This document shows positions 55,244-64,000 of a DNA stretch of 64,000 bases, piece after piece. The DNA is from Collinsella sp944321445 (GTDB lineage: Bacteria; Actinomycetota; Coriobacteriia; Coriobacteriales; Coriobacteriaceae). Position 1 is the stretch's first letter; every line of letters begins with the position of its first letter. The notes beneath the pieces were generated by a model. It saw only the letters and a list, made by a program, of their open reading frames with translations. It was not told the DNA's origin and did no database searches. Location: the NCBI RefSeq assembly GCF_030371825.1, contig NZ_JAUDDM010000001.1, one strand, 5' to 3'. Made by a program: the position numbers and the translations under genes.

Positions 55244-55741
55244 TCAAAGGTCTTCAACGCACGATGCGATGAGATTGAGCGCGCAGAGCGCCGCCTGGCG
55301 GCGCACCTCGTTGCGATCCCCCAGAAAATGCACACGAATGGAATCCACGGCACCATCGCGGGCGATGCCCACGTACACGGTTCCCACGGGATTCTCGGCC
55401 GTACCGCCACCGGGCCCCGCGTATCCCGTGAGGCTCACGGCGATATCGGTGCCGAACAGCGTGCACGCACCCGAAGCCATCTCGCGCGCGACGGGATGGG
55501 ATACCTCGGTGTACTCCTCGATGGACGCATGCGCCACGCCCAACACCCGCTCCTTGATGTCGTTCACATAGGTGACGGCACCGCCGCGCAGGATATCGGA
55601 CGCACCCGGAACTGCTGCGATGCTTGCCGCGACCAAGCCGGCCGTGCACGATTCGGCAGTCGACACCGTGAGCCCCTTTGCGCAGCACAGCTCGACGACC
55701 TTGGTCGCCGCGCGCTCGAGCTCCTTCGAATCGCACGTCAT
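55244..55741 (-). CDS. Nicotinamide-nucleotide amidase (CinA C-terminal domain only)
   Basis: 165 residues. VSTAESCTAGLVAASIAAVPGASDILRGGAVTYVNDIKERVLGV and SLTGYAGPGGGTAENPVGTVYVGI are the PncC/CinA_C motifs. The COG1058 N-terminal domain of full-length CinA is absent, and pgsA lies only 26 bases upstream, so this is a genuine short form. It deamidates NMN. The ATG follows GGGAGG. Confidence 0.93.
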   Translation of the reverse strand: MTCDSKELERAATKVVELCCAKGLTVSTAESCTAGLVAASIAAVPGASDILRGGAVTYVNDIKERVLGVAHASIEEYTEVSHPVAREMASGACTLFGTDIAVSLTGYAGPGGGTAENPVGTVYVGIARDGAVDSIRVHFLGDRNEVRRQAALCALNLIASCVEDL

Positions 55742-55767
55742 GGATGCGCCTCCCTCTGCACGTCCGC

Positions 55768-56400
55768 CTACGAGAACAGAACGTTCCTGCCGTTCCAGAA
55801 ATACTGCACGCCCGACACGACCGTGAGCACCACGGCGGCGATCATGAGGATGTCGGAGATGCCGTGCAGCGCGATGGTGATGGGGCTTACGCCCGCCGAG
55901 GCCGTGAGCGCCCCGAACGCGAACGTGAACAGGTAGCAGCAGATGGACACCATGGTAACCGCGGTCTTCCACTTGCCGAGCTTGTCGGCCGCGATGACCA
56001 CGCCGTTGGCGCTCGCTACCATGCGCAGCGCCGACACGAGAAACTCGCGTACGAGGATGATGAAAACGAACCACAGATTCACGTAGCCGATGTCCATGAG
56101 CAGCAGCAACGCCGAGAACACGAGCAGCTTATCGGCGATGGGATCGAGGAACTTGCCGAAATCGGTGATCTCGTTGCGCGAGCGCGCAAGGTAGCCGTCG
56201 ACCTTGTCGGTAAGGCTCAAGATCACATAGAGCGCGAAGGCGGCAAACGCCAACCCGACCGACACCTGGCCGGAGCCGTTGTGGTACGAAAGGTCCGACA
56301 GGACCATGAAGACCGGGATGAACACAATGCGGACGCAGGTAACGATATTCGCCGGCGTCCACACGCTCGTCACTCCCCCGCGCTTGCCAGATGAAGCCAT
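55768..56400 (-). CDS. pgsA: CDP-diacylglycerol--glycerol-3-phosphate 3-phosphatidyltransferase
   Basis: 210 residues with several helices. WTPANIVTCVRIVFIPVF opens the protein and the catalytic motif TDKVDGYLARSRNEITDFGKFLDPIADK is complete. It makes phosphatidylglycerol phosphate. Its place between rimO and cinA-recA is the standard one for pgsA. Confidence 0.95.
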   Translation of the reverse strand: MASSGKRGGVTSVWTPANIVTCVRIVFIPVFMVLSDLSYHNGSGQVSVGLAFAAFALYVILSLTDKVDGYLARSRNEITDFGKFLDPIADKLLVFSALLLLMDIGYVNLWFVFIILVREFLVSALRMVASANGVVIAADKLGKWKTAVTMVSICCYLFTFAFGALTASAGVSPITIALHGISDILMIAAVVLTVVSGVQYFWNGRNVLFS

Positions 56401-56415
56401 GATGCTTGCTCCTCG

Positions 56416-57762
56416 CTATTCCACCACGTGACCGATGAGCTCGTAACAGAAGCTATCGGTAAACTCGACCTTCAGGATATCACCGACGCCCGCCTCGTCG
56501 ATATCCAGATGCACGGCGCCGTCGCAATCAGGCGCCTGGAACCAGGCGTGACCGATGAGTTCGGGGCCGTCCTCGGTCTCCTCGATGCCGTCGACGATGA
56601 CCTCGGCAACTTCGCCCACATGGGCCGCAGTCGCAGCGAAACCCAGCGACTCGGCGAGGTCCATCGCCGCCTGCGTGCGCTCGAGCTTCAGCTCCTCGTA
56701 AATCTGGCCATCCATCTTGGCGGCACGGGTACCATCCTCGCGCGAGTAGGCGAACACGCTCGTGTAGTCAAAGCCTGTGCGGTCCATGAACGCGAGCATG
56801 GCCTCGTGCTCATCATCGGTCTCGCCCGGGAAGGCCACCAGGTACGTCGTGCGGATGACCATGCCCGGAATCTCGCGGCGCAGGCGGGCGAAGAGCTCAT
56901 CGAGCTCCTCTTCGGAACCCGAGCGGTTCATGGCGTCGAGCACGCGCGCGCTGCAGTGCTGAACGGGGATGTCGATATAGGGAAGCACCTCGGGCGTATC
57001 GCGGATGGCCGAAATGAGCTCGTCGGTCATGCCCTCGGGCTGCAGGTAGAGCACGCGCACCCACACGTGCTCGGGACGCACGGCCTCGGCAACCGCAACA
57101 AGCAGCTGCGCGAGGTTATGCGGGCCCTCGGACTCTTCAGGAAGGTCCTGGCCCCAAATACCCGTGTCCTGACCGATGAGCACAAGCTCGCGCACGCCGC
57201 CGGCCACCAGATCGCGTGCCTCGTCGATAATCGAGGACGCCGAGCGCGAATGGTACCTGCCGCGGATGTAGGGAATGGCGCAGAAGCTGCAGAATCGATC
57301 GCAGCCATCGGAGATCTTGAGGTAGGCGACGGAGCCTTCGACTGTACGCTTGATCTGCGGGATATGCGCGGGGACAGCGCGCTCCACGCCCAGCAGGCTA
57401 TCGACGACGCCCACGATCCCGTCCTCCTCGTCCGCACGGACGAAAGCGGCCACCTCGGGCAGCTCGTCCGGCAGGTCATCACCGTAGCGAGAAGGCACGC
57501 AGCCGCACATCACGATGGGCACCGAGCGCACGCCGCTCGCCACCTCATCTGCCAACTCGAGCGTCGTTTCGATGCTCTCGGAAGTCGCCGACGCCAAAAA
57601 CGAGCAGGTGTTGATGATCACAAGGTCGGCGCTCTCGACATCGGAAGCCTCGTCATAGCCCGCTGCGGAGAGCAACGAGCGCATACGGTCCGTATCGACC
57701 TCGTTCTTCGCGCAACCGAGCGTGATGAACAGGAGCGAACGAGTAGAAGAATCCATGGGCAC
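56416..57762 (-). CDS. rimO: Ribosomal protein S12 methylthiotransferase RimO
   Basis: 448 residues. LFITLGCAKNEVDTDRM, INTCSFL and MCGCVPSRY carry the N-terminal cysteines; the radical-SAM cluster is CDRFCSFC followed by AIPYIRGRYHSR; a TRAM domain ends the protein. The NEVD and IRGRYHSR forms are RimO-type, distinguishing it from MiaB. Confidence 0.96.
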   Translation of the reverse strand: MPMDSSTRSLLFITLGCAKNEVDTDRMRSLLSAAGYDEASDVESADLVIINTCSFLASATSESIETTLELADEVASGVRSVPIVMCGCVPSRYGDDLPDELPEVAAFVRADEEDGIVGVVDSLLGVERAVPAHIPQIKRTVEGSVAYLKISDGCDRFCSFCAIPYIRGRYHSRSASSIIDEARDLVAGGVRELVLIGQDTGIWGQDLPEESEGPHNLAQLLVAVAEAVRPEHVWVRVLYLQPEGMTDELISAIRDTPEVLPYIDIPVQHCSARVLDAMNRSGSEEELDELFARLRREIPGMVIRTTYLVAFPGETDDEHEAMLAFMDRTGFDYTSVFAYSREDGTRAAKMDGQIYEELKLERTQAAMDLAESLGFAATAAHVGEVAEVIVDGIEETEDGPELIGHAWFQAPDCDGAVHLDIDEAGVGDILKVEFTDSFCYELIGHVVE

Positions 57763-57789
57763 AGGGCTTTCTATAACGAATGCGATACG

Positions 57790-58287
57790 TTAGCGATAGT
57801 TGGTGAACTGCAGCGGCTGACCGTAGTCCTGGTCGCGCAGGAACTGGATGACCTGCTGCAAGGCGTCCTTGGACGGAGAGGACACGCGAAGCTTATCGGA
57901 CTCGATGGTGACCTTCACCTTAATCTTCGTGTCCTTGACGTCCTTGTTGATCTTCTTGGCGGTCGCCTGGTCGATGCCCTCGACGATATGGCCGAGCACG
58001 CGGACCGTACCGCCCGATGCCGCCTGGGGGGCATCCCACTTCACAGCCTTGAGGTCGATGCCGCGCTTGATGAGCTTGGTGTTGAACAGGTCGATGATCT
58101 GGCGCGAGACGAAATCGGCCGGCGCGTTGACGGTCACGAGCTTGTCACCCTTGGAAAGCTCGATGGTCGCACCGGAGTCCTTGAGGTCGTAGCGCTGGGA
58201 GATCTCTCGAGCGGCCTGCTGGTAGGCGTTGTCGACCTCCTGCATGTCGACCTGAGAGACAACGTCGAAGCTGGAATCCTTAGCCAT
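57790..58287 (-). CDS. YajQ family nucleotide-binding protein
   Basis: 165 residues. SSFDVVSQVDMQEVDNAYQQAAREISQRYDLKDS at the start, KLIKRGIDLKAVKW and VKVTIESDKLRVSSPSKDALQQVIQFLRDQDYGQPLQFTNYR at the end define UPF0234/YajQ. Some members bind cyclic di-GMP; the role here is unknown. AAAGGAG precedes the ATG. Confidence 0.95.
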   Translation of the reverse strand: MAKDSSFDVVSQVDMQEVDNAYQQAAREISQRYDLKDSGATIELSKGDKLVTVNAPADFVSRQIIDLFNTKLIKRGIDLKAVKWDAPQAASGGTVRVLGHIVEGIDQATAKKINKDVKDTKIKVKVTIESDKLRVSSPSKDALQQVIQFLRDQDYGQPLQFTNYR

Positions 58288-58311
58288 TGCGGCTCCTTTC
58301 GCATGCAGCGG

Positions 58312-59763
58312 CTACTCCGTGGTGTCGCCGCTCTCGTCGGTTTGGGTGTCATCGGTGGTATCGGTGCCGTCGGTTGCCTCGCCGTCCTTGGCGGTGTCGT
58401 CGGTTTGCGGCTGCGGAACGGAGATGGAGACGCGCCCGATGCCGGAGGTCCGGGTATCCCAGTCCACCGTCTCGCCGTTTTCCGTCACGTGGACATCACC
58501 CGGATGGTCGACCGTGATCTCAATCGACTCGGTGGGGCGGAACTCTTTCTCGAAGGGGCCGGCGGTCTGGGCGCCGTACACCACCTGGCCATCGACCTTA
58601 ATCTCGATCCACGAGGTAACCTTGTCGTCAACGGATACGGCGACAACGGTCTCGACCGGCTCCGCCGGCTGGTCGGCATTCTCGCCGTCTTGGGTATCGT
58701 CACCCTCGCCGGTGGTATCCTCGCCATCCGCCGTGGCGTCAGCGTCGGCGTCGGTAGCATCAGCGTCCGTGTTGTCCCCATCGGTCGTATCGTCCGTGGT
58801 GTCCGTACCATCCGTTGTATCGTCACCCTCAGCGGTATCGTCCGCAGCAGACGTATCGCCCGTTGTGACATCCTGCACCACAGGCGAGCTTGCCGGCGTC
58901 GTATCGGAGCCCTGCGGAGCCGAGGAACTGCACCCGCGCACAAGCAGGAAGATGATGAGGATGAGCACCACGACGATCGCTGCGATGCCGCCCATCAAGA
59001 AGCGCGGGTCGAGGCTCGCCAGTCCCGAAGGGGCAGAACCGCGCCGTGCGCCCACGCGGGTGCCCGCACCGCGTCCACCACGGGAAGGGTTCTGAGACCT
59101 GCCGCGATTGGGCGCGCCATACCCCGGACGACCGCTCCCCCGGCCACGGAGGTTCAAGTTCCTTGTTTCTGCGGGGTCAGAGGACGGGGGGCCCATGCGC
59201 ACCGTGCGGTCGGCGGCAGGACGGGCAGAACCCAGCGTCCCGCGATTGCGGTAGTGATCATCGGCATAGGACGGGCCGATCGGGCGCATATCCGTTCCCG
59301 TGTTCTGCAGGTTCGCCGCGCGGCGCTCGCTTTCCGCCACGCGCAGCGACTGGTGCCCCGTCGTGGAATCGGACACATAGCCCGCCTGCTGGGGGCGCTG
59401 CCCGTAGCGCGAGCTGGAGGGTGGATCCACCATAAGGTAGCGCCCGCTTGTGCTCACGCTGCGCGGGACGGGGTTCGTCGCGCCTTCGGTGAACTGGCTT
59501 CCCGAAGCGCTTCCGCCGCGCTCGTAGATGTACAGCTCGTCGAAGTACGCGTTGACGACCTCGCGGGGATTCAGCCCCAAATAGCGGGCGTAGCTTGCGA
59601 TCATGCCTTGCGCGTAGCCGCGCGGCGGCATGGAGGCGAAGTTGCCCGTCTCGAAAAACTCAATGATCTGCGGGCGAATTTTGATGACGTTTGCCACCTG
59701 CTGGATCGACATGCCCAACTCGCGGCGACGATTGAGCAGCATCTCGCCAAAACGACTAGCCAT
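58312..59763 (-). CDS. RodZ-like membrane protein with HTH and DUF4115
   Basis: 483 residues. N-terminal HTH_25 domain (GEMLLNRRRELGMSIQQVANVIKIRPQIIEFFETG), an Arg/Gly/Ser-rich linker (100-245), a membrane helix (256-276, MGGIAAIVVVLILIIFLLV), an outside segment rich in Thr and Asp (297-365), then DUF4115 (about 368-455). RodZ links MreB to the elongation machinery; no mreB lies in the window. Its place between ftsK and pgsA matches Bacillus ymfM. It overlaps ftsK by one base. Confidence 0.85.
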   Translation of the reverse strand: MASRFGEMLLNRRRELGMSIQQVANVIKIRPQIIEFFETGNFASMPPRGYAQGMIASYARYLGLNPREVVNAYFDELYIYERGGSASGSQFTEGATNPVPRSVSTSGRYLMVDPPSSSRYGQRPQQAGYVSDSTTGHQSLRVAESERRAANLQNTGTDMRPIGPSYADDHYRNRGTLGSARPAADRTVRMGPPSSDPAETRNLNLRGRGSGRPGYGAPNRGRSQNPSRGGRGAGTRVGARRGSAPSGLASLDPRFLMGGIAAIVVVLILIIFLLVRGCSSSAPQGSDTTPASSPVVQDVTTGDTSAADDTAEGDDTTDGTDTTDDTTDGDNTDADATDADADATADGEDTTGEGDDTQDGENADQPAEPVETVVAVSVDDKVTSWIEIKVDGQVVYGAQTAGPFEKEFRPTESIEITVDHPGDVHVTENGETVDWDTRTSGIGRVSISVPQPQTDDTAKDGEATDGTDTTDDTQTDESGDTTE

Positions 59764-62627
59764 CAGAACCCTCCAAACTCGTCCTCGACGGCCATGCGAG
59801 CCTCGACGGCTTCAAGCTCGGCCAATCCTTCTTCATCCAAGAGGACTTCGCGCGGCTTCGATCCGTCCGGCGGACCGACCACGCCCTTTTCCTCGAGCAT
59901 ATCCATAATACGGCCGGCGCGCGCATAGCCCACCTTCAGGCGGCGCTGCAGACCAGAGGTTGAACCCAGCTGGGACTCCACGACGATGCGCGCGGCCTCC
60001 CACACGAGTGGGTCATCGTCGCCCGCCTCGTGCGAAGCGCCGCCTCCGCCGCCTCCGCCCATGGTTGCAGGGGCCACCGCGGAGAGAATCTCCTCGTGGT
60101 AGTCGGCAGGGCTTTGCTCCTTTACGAACTCCACGACGCTGAAGATCTCCTCGTCGGAGACGTAGCAGCCCTGGATGCGCTTGGGCTTGCCCCAGTCGAC
60201 GCGGCTGAACAGCATGTCGCCCTGGCCGATGAGCTTCTCGGCACCCGTTTGGTCGAGGATGACGCGGCTGTCGATGCCCGTGGCAACCGTGAGGCCGATG
60301 CGGTTGGTGATGTTCGCCTTGATGAGGCCCGTCACGACGTTGGAGCTCGGGCGCTGCGTGGCCACGATCATGTGGATACCGGCCGCGCGGCCGAGCTGCG
60401 CGATGCGCACGATGGACGCCTCGACGTCCTTGCCCGCGACCATCATGAGGTCGGAAAGCTCGTCGATAACGATGACGAGGTAGGGCATCTTCGCCGGCGG
60501 GTTGTCGTACTTCTCGAACTCGCCTGCGGCCTGTTTCTCGTTGAAAGTCGAGATCTTGCGCACGCCGATGCGCTCGAAGATCTTCAGGCGGCGCTCCATC
60601 TCGGACACGGCCCACTGCAGCGCGCTCGCCGCCTGCTTGGGCTCGGTGACCACCGGCACGTACAGGTGCGGCAGACCGTCGTAGGGCGCGAACTCGACGC
60701 GCTTGGGGTCGACCATGATGAGGCGAACGTCCTCGGGGAACGTGCGCATGAGCAGGCTCATGAGGATAGAGCTGATGACGACCGACTTACCCGAACCGGT
60801 GGTGCCGGCGATGAGCAGGTGGGGCATCTTGGCGAGGTCCGCCACCATGGGCTGGCCCTCCGCGTCGCGGCCGAGCGCGAACTCGAGCGGGCCGCCCTGG
60901 ACGTAGGGCAGGATGTCGCCGAACGCGACCGTTTGGCGCGTGCGGTTGGGGATCTCGATGCCCACGAGCGACGTGCCCGGAATGGGCGCGAAGATGCGCA
61001 CGGAGTCCGTCGCGAGCGACAGCGCGATGTCGTCTTCCAGGTTGGTGATGCGGCTCACGCGCTCGCCCTCGCCCGGCTGCACCTTGAACGTGGTGACCGT
61101 GGGGCCGGCGATCCAGCCGACGACGCGCGAGTGCAGGCCGAACTCCTGAAGCGTCGCCTGCAGGCCCTCAGCCGTCTGCTCGAGCTCCTTGCTGGAGCTG
61201 GTGCTTGCCGAGGCCGCCGGGTTGTGGCGCAGCATCGAGATGGGCGGCAGCTGGCGGCCCTCCTCTTCCTCCACGCCGGGCGCGGCACATGCCACCGGAG
61301 CGGGTGCGGGCTTGGCAGGCTTCTTGGAACTTGCGGGTTGCTGCGTTGCTGCCTGCGGCTTTGCGCCAGCAACAGCGGCGCCAGCAGCGGCAGCACCGGC
61401 GGCAGCGGAGGGCTTGAGGAAGCTAGGGATGGGACGGTCCTGAATCGGCATCTCGGCTGCCGCCTCGGGGGCAGCTTTCGCCTTGGCAGCTCCACGACGC
61501 TTCGCGGGCGCGGCCTTCTGCTCGGGAGCGGGATTCCAGGGAAGCTCGTCCTCCTGGCCCTCCCCCGCTTCATCGGCCATTGAGCTGAGCTGCGAGGATG
61601 CGTCCGAGATGACATCGAGGGCGCGCGGACGGGGCGGCAACACCGTCGTCGGGGCGGCCGGCATGGGGTCCACCTCCGCAACGTCTGCGGCGTAGCGCTC
61701 CTTCACCGGGATGAGCGTCGTCTTTGCCTGCTCGGCACGAACCTGGGCAGAGAGGTCCACGAACGGGTCCTCTTCGACATCAGGCTCGTCCTCGCGGTCG
61801 AGCAACGTGGTTGCACGATTACCCAAATAGGTCGTCTCGGCCGAGCCGTCATCGTCGAACAGATGCGGTTGCACGGGTTGCTGGGCGGCAGCGCGCTGCG
61901 GCACCACGGGCTCCCGCATGCCCTCGTCGCCCCACGGGCGCTCGTTCACGTCGACCTGACGGCGGCGGGCAAGGCGCTCGGCGCGCTCGATGGCGCTGCG
62001 CGCGAAGTCGCTCACCGAGAAGCCGACGATGATGAGGCCGAGGAGCACCACGCCCACCAGCACGACGTAGGAGATAGTCTTGCCCAGCGCCGCGAGCAGG
62101 ACGCTGGCGATGAAGGCACCCAGGTATCCGCCGGTTGCGGAAAGGTTTTGCGGCTCGAAGAGCGGAGCGGAGGAACCGTCAGCCCCCGCGCACGAAAGCG
62201 AGAGCATAGCGACTACGGCGCAGAAGATGAGCACGGCGCCCGCCCCGGTGCGCGCAGACACCGGCAGGGTGCCGCGCAAAAACAGCAGGGCCGCTCCGGC
62301 GAGCATGCACAGCGGCAAGACGTAGGCACCCAGGCCGAAGCCCAGGTGATAGAAGCCGGCGATAGCGCTGGTGACAGGCGCCGTCGAAGGCGAGGCGACC
62401 GCGATGAACGAGGCGACCGCCACGATGGCCAGCACGACGCCAGCTATGTCACGGCCCGATCCGTTCTCGAGCAGCGGCGCGACCTCGATGTCGCTCCCCT
62501 TCTCGCGCGCCGCGTTGGCGCGCAGGGCCGCAGCGGAAGCGCCCCCCTGGCCCTTGCCGCGACCGCGTGCAGCGCCCTTCTTCGCACCTTGGGCGCCCTT
62601 TGCTCCCTTGTTGCCCGCAGCCGCCAC
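59763..62627 (-). CDS. ftsK: DNA translocase FtsK/SpoIIIE
   Basis: 954 residues. Four N-terminal membrane helices (about 60-200), a Pro/Ala-rich linker, then the motor: Walker A GTTGSGKSVVI, VIDELSDLMMVAGKDVE, RIAQLGRAAGIHMIVATQRPS, and the C-terminal gamma winged helix (LGSTSGLQRRLKVGYARAGRIMDMLEEKGVV) that reads KOPS. It pumps DNA at division and activates Xer recombination. Confidence 0.97.
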   Translation of the reverse strand: MAAAGNKGAKGAQGAKKGAARGRGKGQGGASAAALRANAAREKGSDIEVAPLLENGSGRDIAGVVLAIVAVASFIAVASPSTAPVTSAIAGFYHLGFGLGAYVLPLCMLAGAALLFLRGTLPVSARTGAGAVLIFCAVVAMLSLSCAGADGSSAPLFEPQNLSATGGYLGAFIASVLLAALGKTISYVVLVGVVLLGLIIVGFSVSDFARSAIERAERLARRRQVDVNERPWGDEGMREPVVPQRAAAQQPVQPHLFDDDGSAETTYLGNRATTLLDREDEPDVEEDPFVDLSAQVRAEQAKTTLIPVKERYAADVAEVDPMPAAPTTVLPPRPRALDVISDASSQLSSMADEAGEGQEDELPWNPAPEQKAAPAKRRGAAKAKAAPEAAAEMPIQDRPIPSFLKPSAAAGAAAAGAAVAGAKPQAATQQPASSKKPAKPAPAPVACAAPGVEEEEGRQLPPISMLRHNPAASASTSSSKELEQTAEGLQATLQEFGLHSRVVGWIAGPTVTTFKVQPGEGERVSRITNLEDDIALSLATDSVRIFAPIPGTSLVGIEIPNRTRQTVAFGDILPYVQGGPLEFALGRDAEGQPMVADLAKMPHLLIAGTTGSGKSVVISSILMSLLMRTFPEDVRLIMVDPKRVEFAPYDGLPHLYVPVVTEPKQAASALQWAVSEMERRLKIFERIGVRKISTFNEKQAAGEFEKYDNPPAKMPYLVIVIDELSDLMMVAGKDVEASIVRIAQLGRAAGIHMIVATQRPSSNVVTGLIKANITNRIGLTVATGIDSRVILDQTGAEKLIGQGDMLFSRVDWGKPKRIQGCYVSDEEIFSVVEFVKEQSPADYHEEILSAVAPATMGGGGGGGASHEAGDDDPLVWEAARIVVESQLGSTSGLQRRLKVGYARAGRIMDMLEEKGVVGPPDGSKPREVLLDEEGLAELEAVEARMAVEDEFGGF

Positions 62628-62628
62628 G

Positions 62629-64000
62629 CTAGACCTCCATGACGACCGGAATGATCATCGGGCGCGTGTGCGTGCGGTTCCAGATGAAGTTGGACAGCGA
62701 GTCGCGCACGGCCTTGCGCAGCGCGTCGGTACCGCTGCTGGTGAAGTTGAACGAGCCCTTCTCGATCATCTTCATGATGGCGGCAGAGGCATCGGCCGAG
62801 AACTCGTCGTCGATGGTAAACGACACGCCGCGGCCCGAGAACTCGATGGCATCGATGCGCTTGCGCTTGAGCGAGACGATGGCAACGGCGGTGACCATGC
62901 CGTCGTTCGCGAGCTTCTGGCGGTCGCGCAGGACGATGGGGTCGGTGTCGCCGATACGCAGGCCGTCGACGTAGACCACGCCGGACTCCACCGACGGGCC
63001 GCGCTTGACCTGTCCGGAGCGCATCTCGAGCGTATCGCCGTTATCGAGGATGAAGATGTGGTCGTTGGGGATGCCCACCTTGCGCGCGAGCTCGGCGTGA
63101 GCGCGCAGATGCACGGCCTCGCCGTGGACGGGCATGAAGTAGCTCGGGCGCGTCATGGCGAGCATGAGCTTGAGCTCCTCTTGGCTACCATGGCCGGATA
63201 CGTGCACGAGCGTGCGGTTCTTGTCGTAGACGTCGCAGCCGATCTTCGCGAGGCTGTTCACCACCTGCTGGACGCCCTTCTCGTTGCCGGGGATGGGCGT
63301 TGCGGAGATGATGACGGTGTCGCCGTCGTGCATGGAAAGCGTTTTGTGCTCGCCGTTGGCCATGCGCGAGAGCGCCGAGAGCGGCTCGCCCTGCGAACCG
63401 GTGCACATGACGACGATCTGGTCCTCCGGGATGTTGTTGATCTCGTAGGCGTCGATGATGTCCTCTTCGGGGATGTCGAGATAGCCGAGCTCGCGCGCGA
63501 CGCGGGTGTTCGTGAGCATGGAGCGACCGGTTACCACGATCTTACGGTGGCAGCGGCGCGCGGCGTCACAGATCTGCTGGAGGCGGTGGATGTGGCTCGA
63601 GAAGCTCGCCACGAACACGCGGCCGGGCGCATTCTTGATGGCGGCGTAGAGCGACGGGCCGACCTCGGCCTCGGACTTGGTGAAGCCCGGGCGGTTAGCA
63701 TTCGTGGAATCGGACATGAGCAGGTCAATGCCCTGCTTGGCGAAGCGGCTGATGGCGCCGTAGTCCGGCGTCACACCGTCGATGGGCGTCTGGTCGAGCT
63801 TGAAGTCGCCCGTGTGGAGCACCGTGCCCTGCGGCGTGCGGATGAAGACGCCCAGCGCGCCGGGGATGGAGTGCGTCATGGAGAAGAAATCGAGCTGGAT
63901 GCAGCCCAGGTTCACATGGCTACCACCCGTGACTTCGCGGAACTTCGGCGCGCGGATGCGGAACTCGCTGAGCTTGCCCTCGATAAAGCCGAGCGTGAGC
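62629..64000 (-). CDS. rnj: Ribonuclease J, N-terminally truncated by the window edge
   Basis: About 457 residues are visible; the first part with the HxHxDH motif lies beyond 64000. Present are TGDFKLDQTPIDG, LMSDSTNANRPGFTKSE, the beta-CASP motifs in FVASFSSHIHRLQQI, VMCTGSQGEPLSALSRMA and HVSGHGSQEELKLMLAMTRP, and the C-terminal domain. It is a 5'-exo/endonuclease for mRNA and rRNA. Two bases separate it from ftsK. Confidence 0.96.
   Translation of the reverse strand, partial: LTLGFIEGKLSEFRIRAPKFREVTGGSHVNLGCIQLDFFSMTHSIPGALGVFIRTPQGTVLHTGDFKLDQTPIDGVTPDYGAISRFAKQGIDLLMSDSTNANRPGFTKSEAEVGPSLYAAIKNAPGRVFVASFSSHIHRLQQICDAARRCHRKIVVTGRSMLTNTRVARELGYLDIPEEDIIDAYEINNIPEDQIVVMCTGSQGEPLSALSRMANGEHKTLSMHDGDTVIISATPIPGNEKGVQQVVNSLAKIGCDVYDKNRTLVHVSGHGSQEELKLMLAMTRPSYFMPVHGEAVHLRAHAELARKVGIPNDHIFILDNGDTLEMRSGQVKRGPSVESGVVYVDGLRIGDTDPIVLRDRQKLANDGMVTAVAIVSLKRKRIDAIEFSGRGVSFTIDDEFSADASAAIMKMIEKGSFNFTSSGTDALRKAVRDSLSNFIWNRTHTRPMIIPVVMEV

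Noticed and set aside
56428..59928. Open frame of 1166 codons on the plus strand
   Set aside because: It is antisense to rimO, yajQ and rodZ, which are all certain. High GC with biased third positions creates long antisense frames; the translation has no domains and is Arg/Ala/Val-rich.

Overview
The window reads as a GC-rich chromosome of an actinobacterium of class Coriobacteriia, probably Collinsella-like. This is inferred from base composition, protein flavour and a mixed Firmicutes/Actinobacteria gene order; no 16S rRNA gene is present to confirm it. Nearly all of it is conserved housekeeping DNA in tightly packed operons. Accessory features sit mainly in the tRNA islands near 14.5-17.5 kb and 34.4-36 kb and in an intergenic gap at 40.4-40.9 kb.

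From 1 to 14.5 kb on the plus strand: the end of comM/yifB, dprA, trmFO and xerC, then the rpsB-tsf-pyrH-frr-uppS-cdsA-dxr-rseP-ispG-proS run. This is the classic order for ribosome, isoprenoid and phospholipid genes. topA, often found between dprA and trmFO, is absent here. From 14.7 to 17.5 kb lie a HAD phosphatase with a duplicated catalytic loop, two tRNA-Ala(GGC), a CAT-anticodon tRNA, a Cof-type phosphatase and tRNA-Val(CAC), bracketed by inverted arrays of a 36-bp repeat.

From 17.5 to 34.4 kb on the plus strand: an ABC-F ATPase, an M50 protease, scpA-scpB-rluB-cmk-plsC-ispH, a PDZ/radical-SAM protein, der-plsY-gpsA-rpe, a cysteine desulfurase, a NIF3-like protein, a zinc-ribbon coiled-coil protein and coaBC. 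From 34.4 to 36 kb: tRNA-Pro(GGG) on the minus strand, a secreted protein with an SLH-like region and a poly-aspartate tail, and a decayed second tRNA-Pro 3' end with its terminator. From 36 to 43.3 kb: a CDP-alcohol phosphatidyltransferase, a GarA-like FHA protein, a MerR regulator (the FHA-MerR order of mycobacterial Rv1827-Rv1828), apt, a DUF1836 protein, a DegV protein, trxB and an MGDG-synthase-like glycosyltransferase.

From 43.3 kb to the end most genes are on the minus strand. dut-nrdR and a LysM membrane protein lie divergent from lexA, with three LexA boxes between them. Then come hflX-miaA-miaB-spoVS, a MutL-like GHKL ATPase, rny, recX-recA (LexA box inside the recA promoter), the cinA C-terminal domain, pgsA, rimO, yajQ, a RodZ-like protein, ftsK and a partial RNase J. 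This order closely follows Bacillus and Clostridium. The standalone MutL-like ATPase, the 36-bp repeat arrays, the HAD loop duplication, the tRNA-Pro relic and the domain inserted in the RseP homologue are the observations most worth following up.
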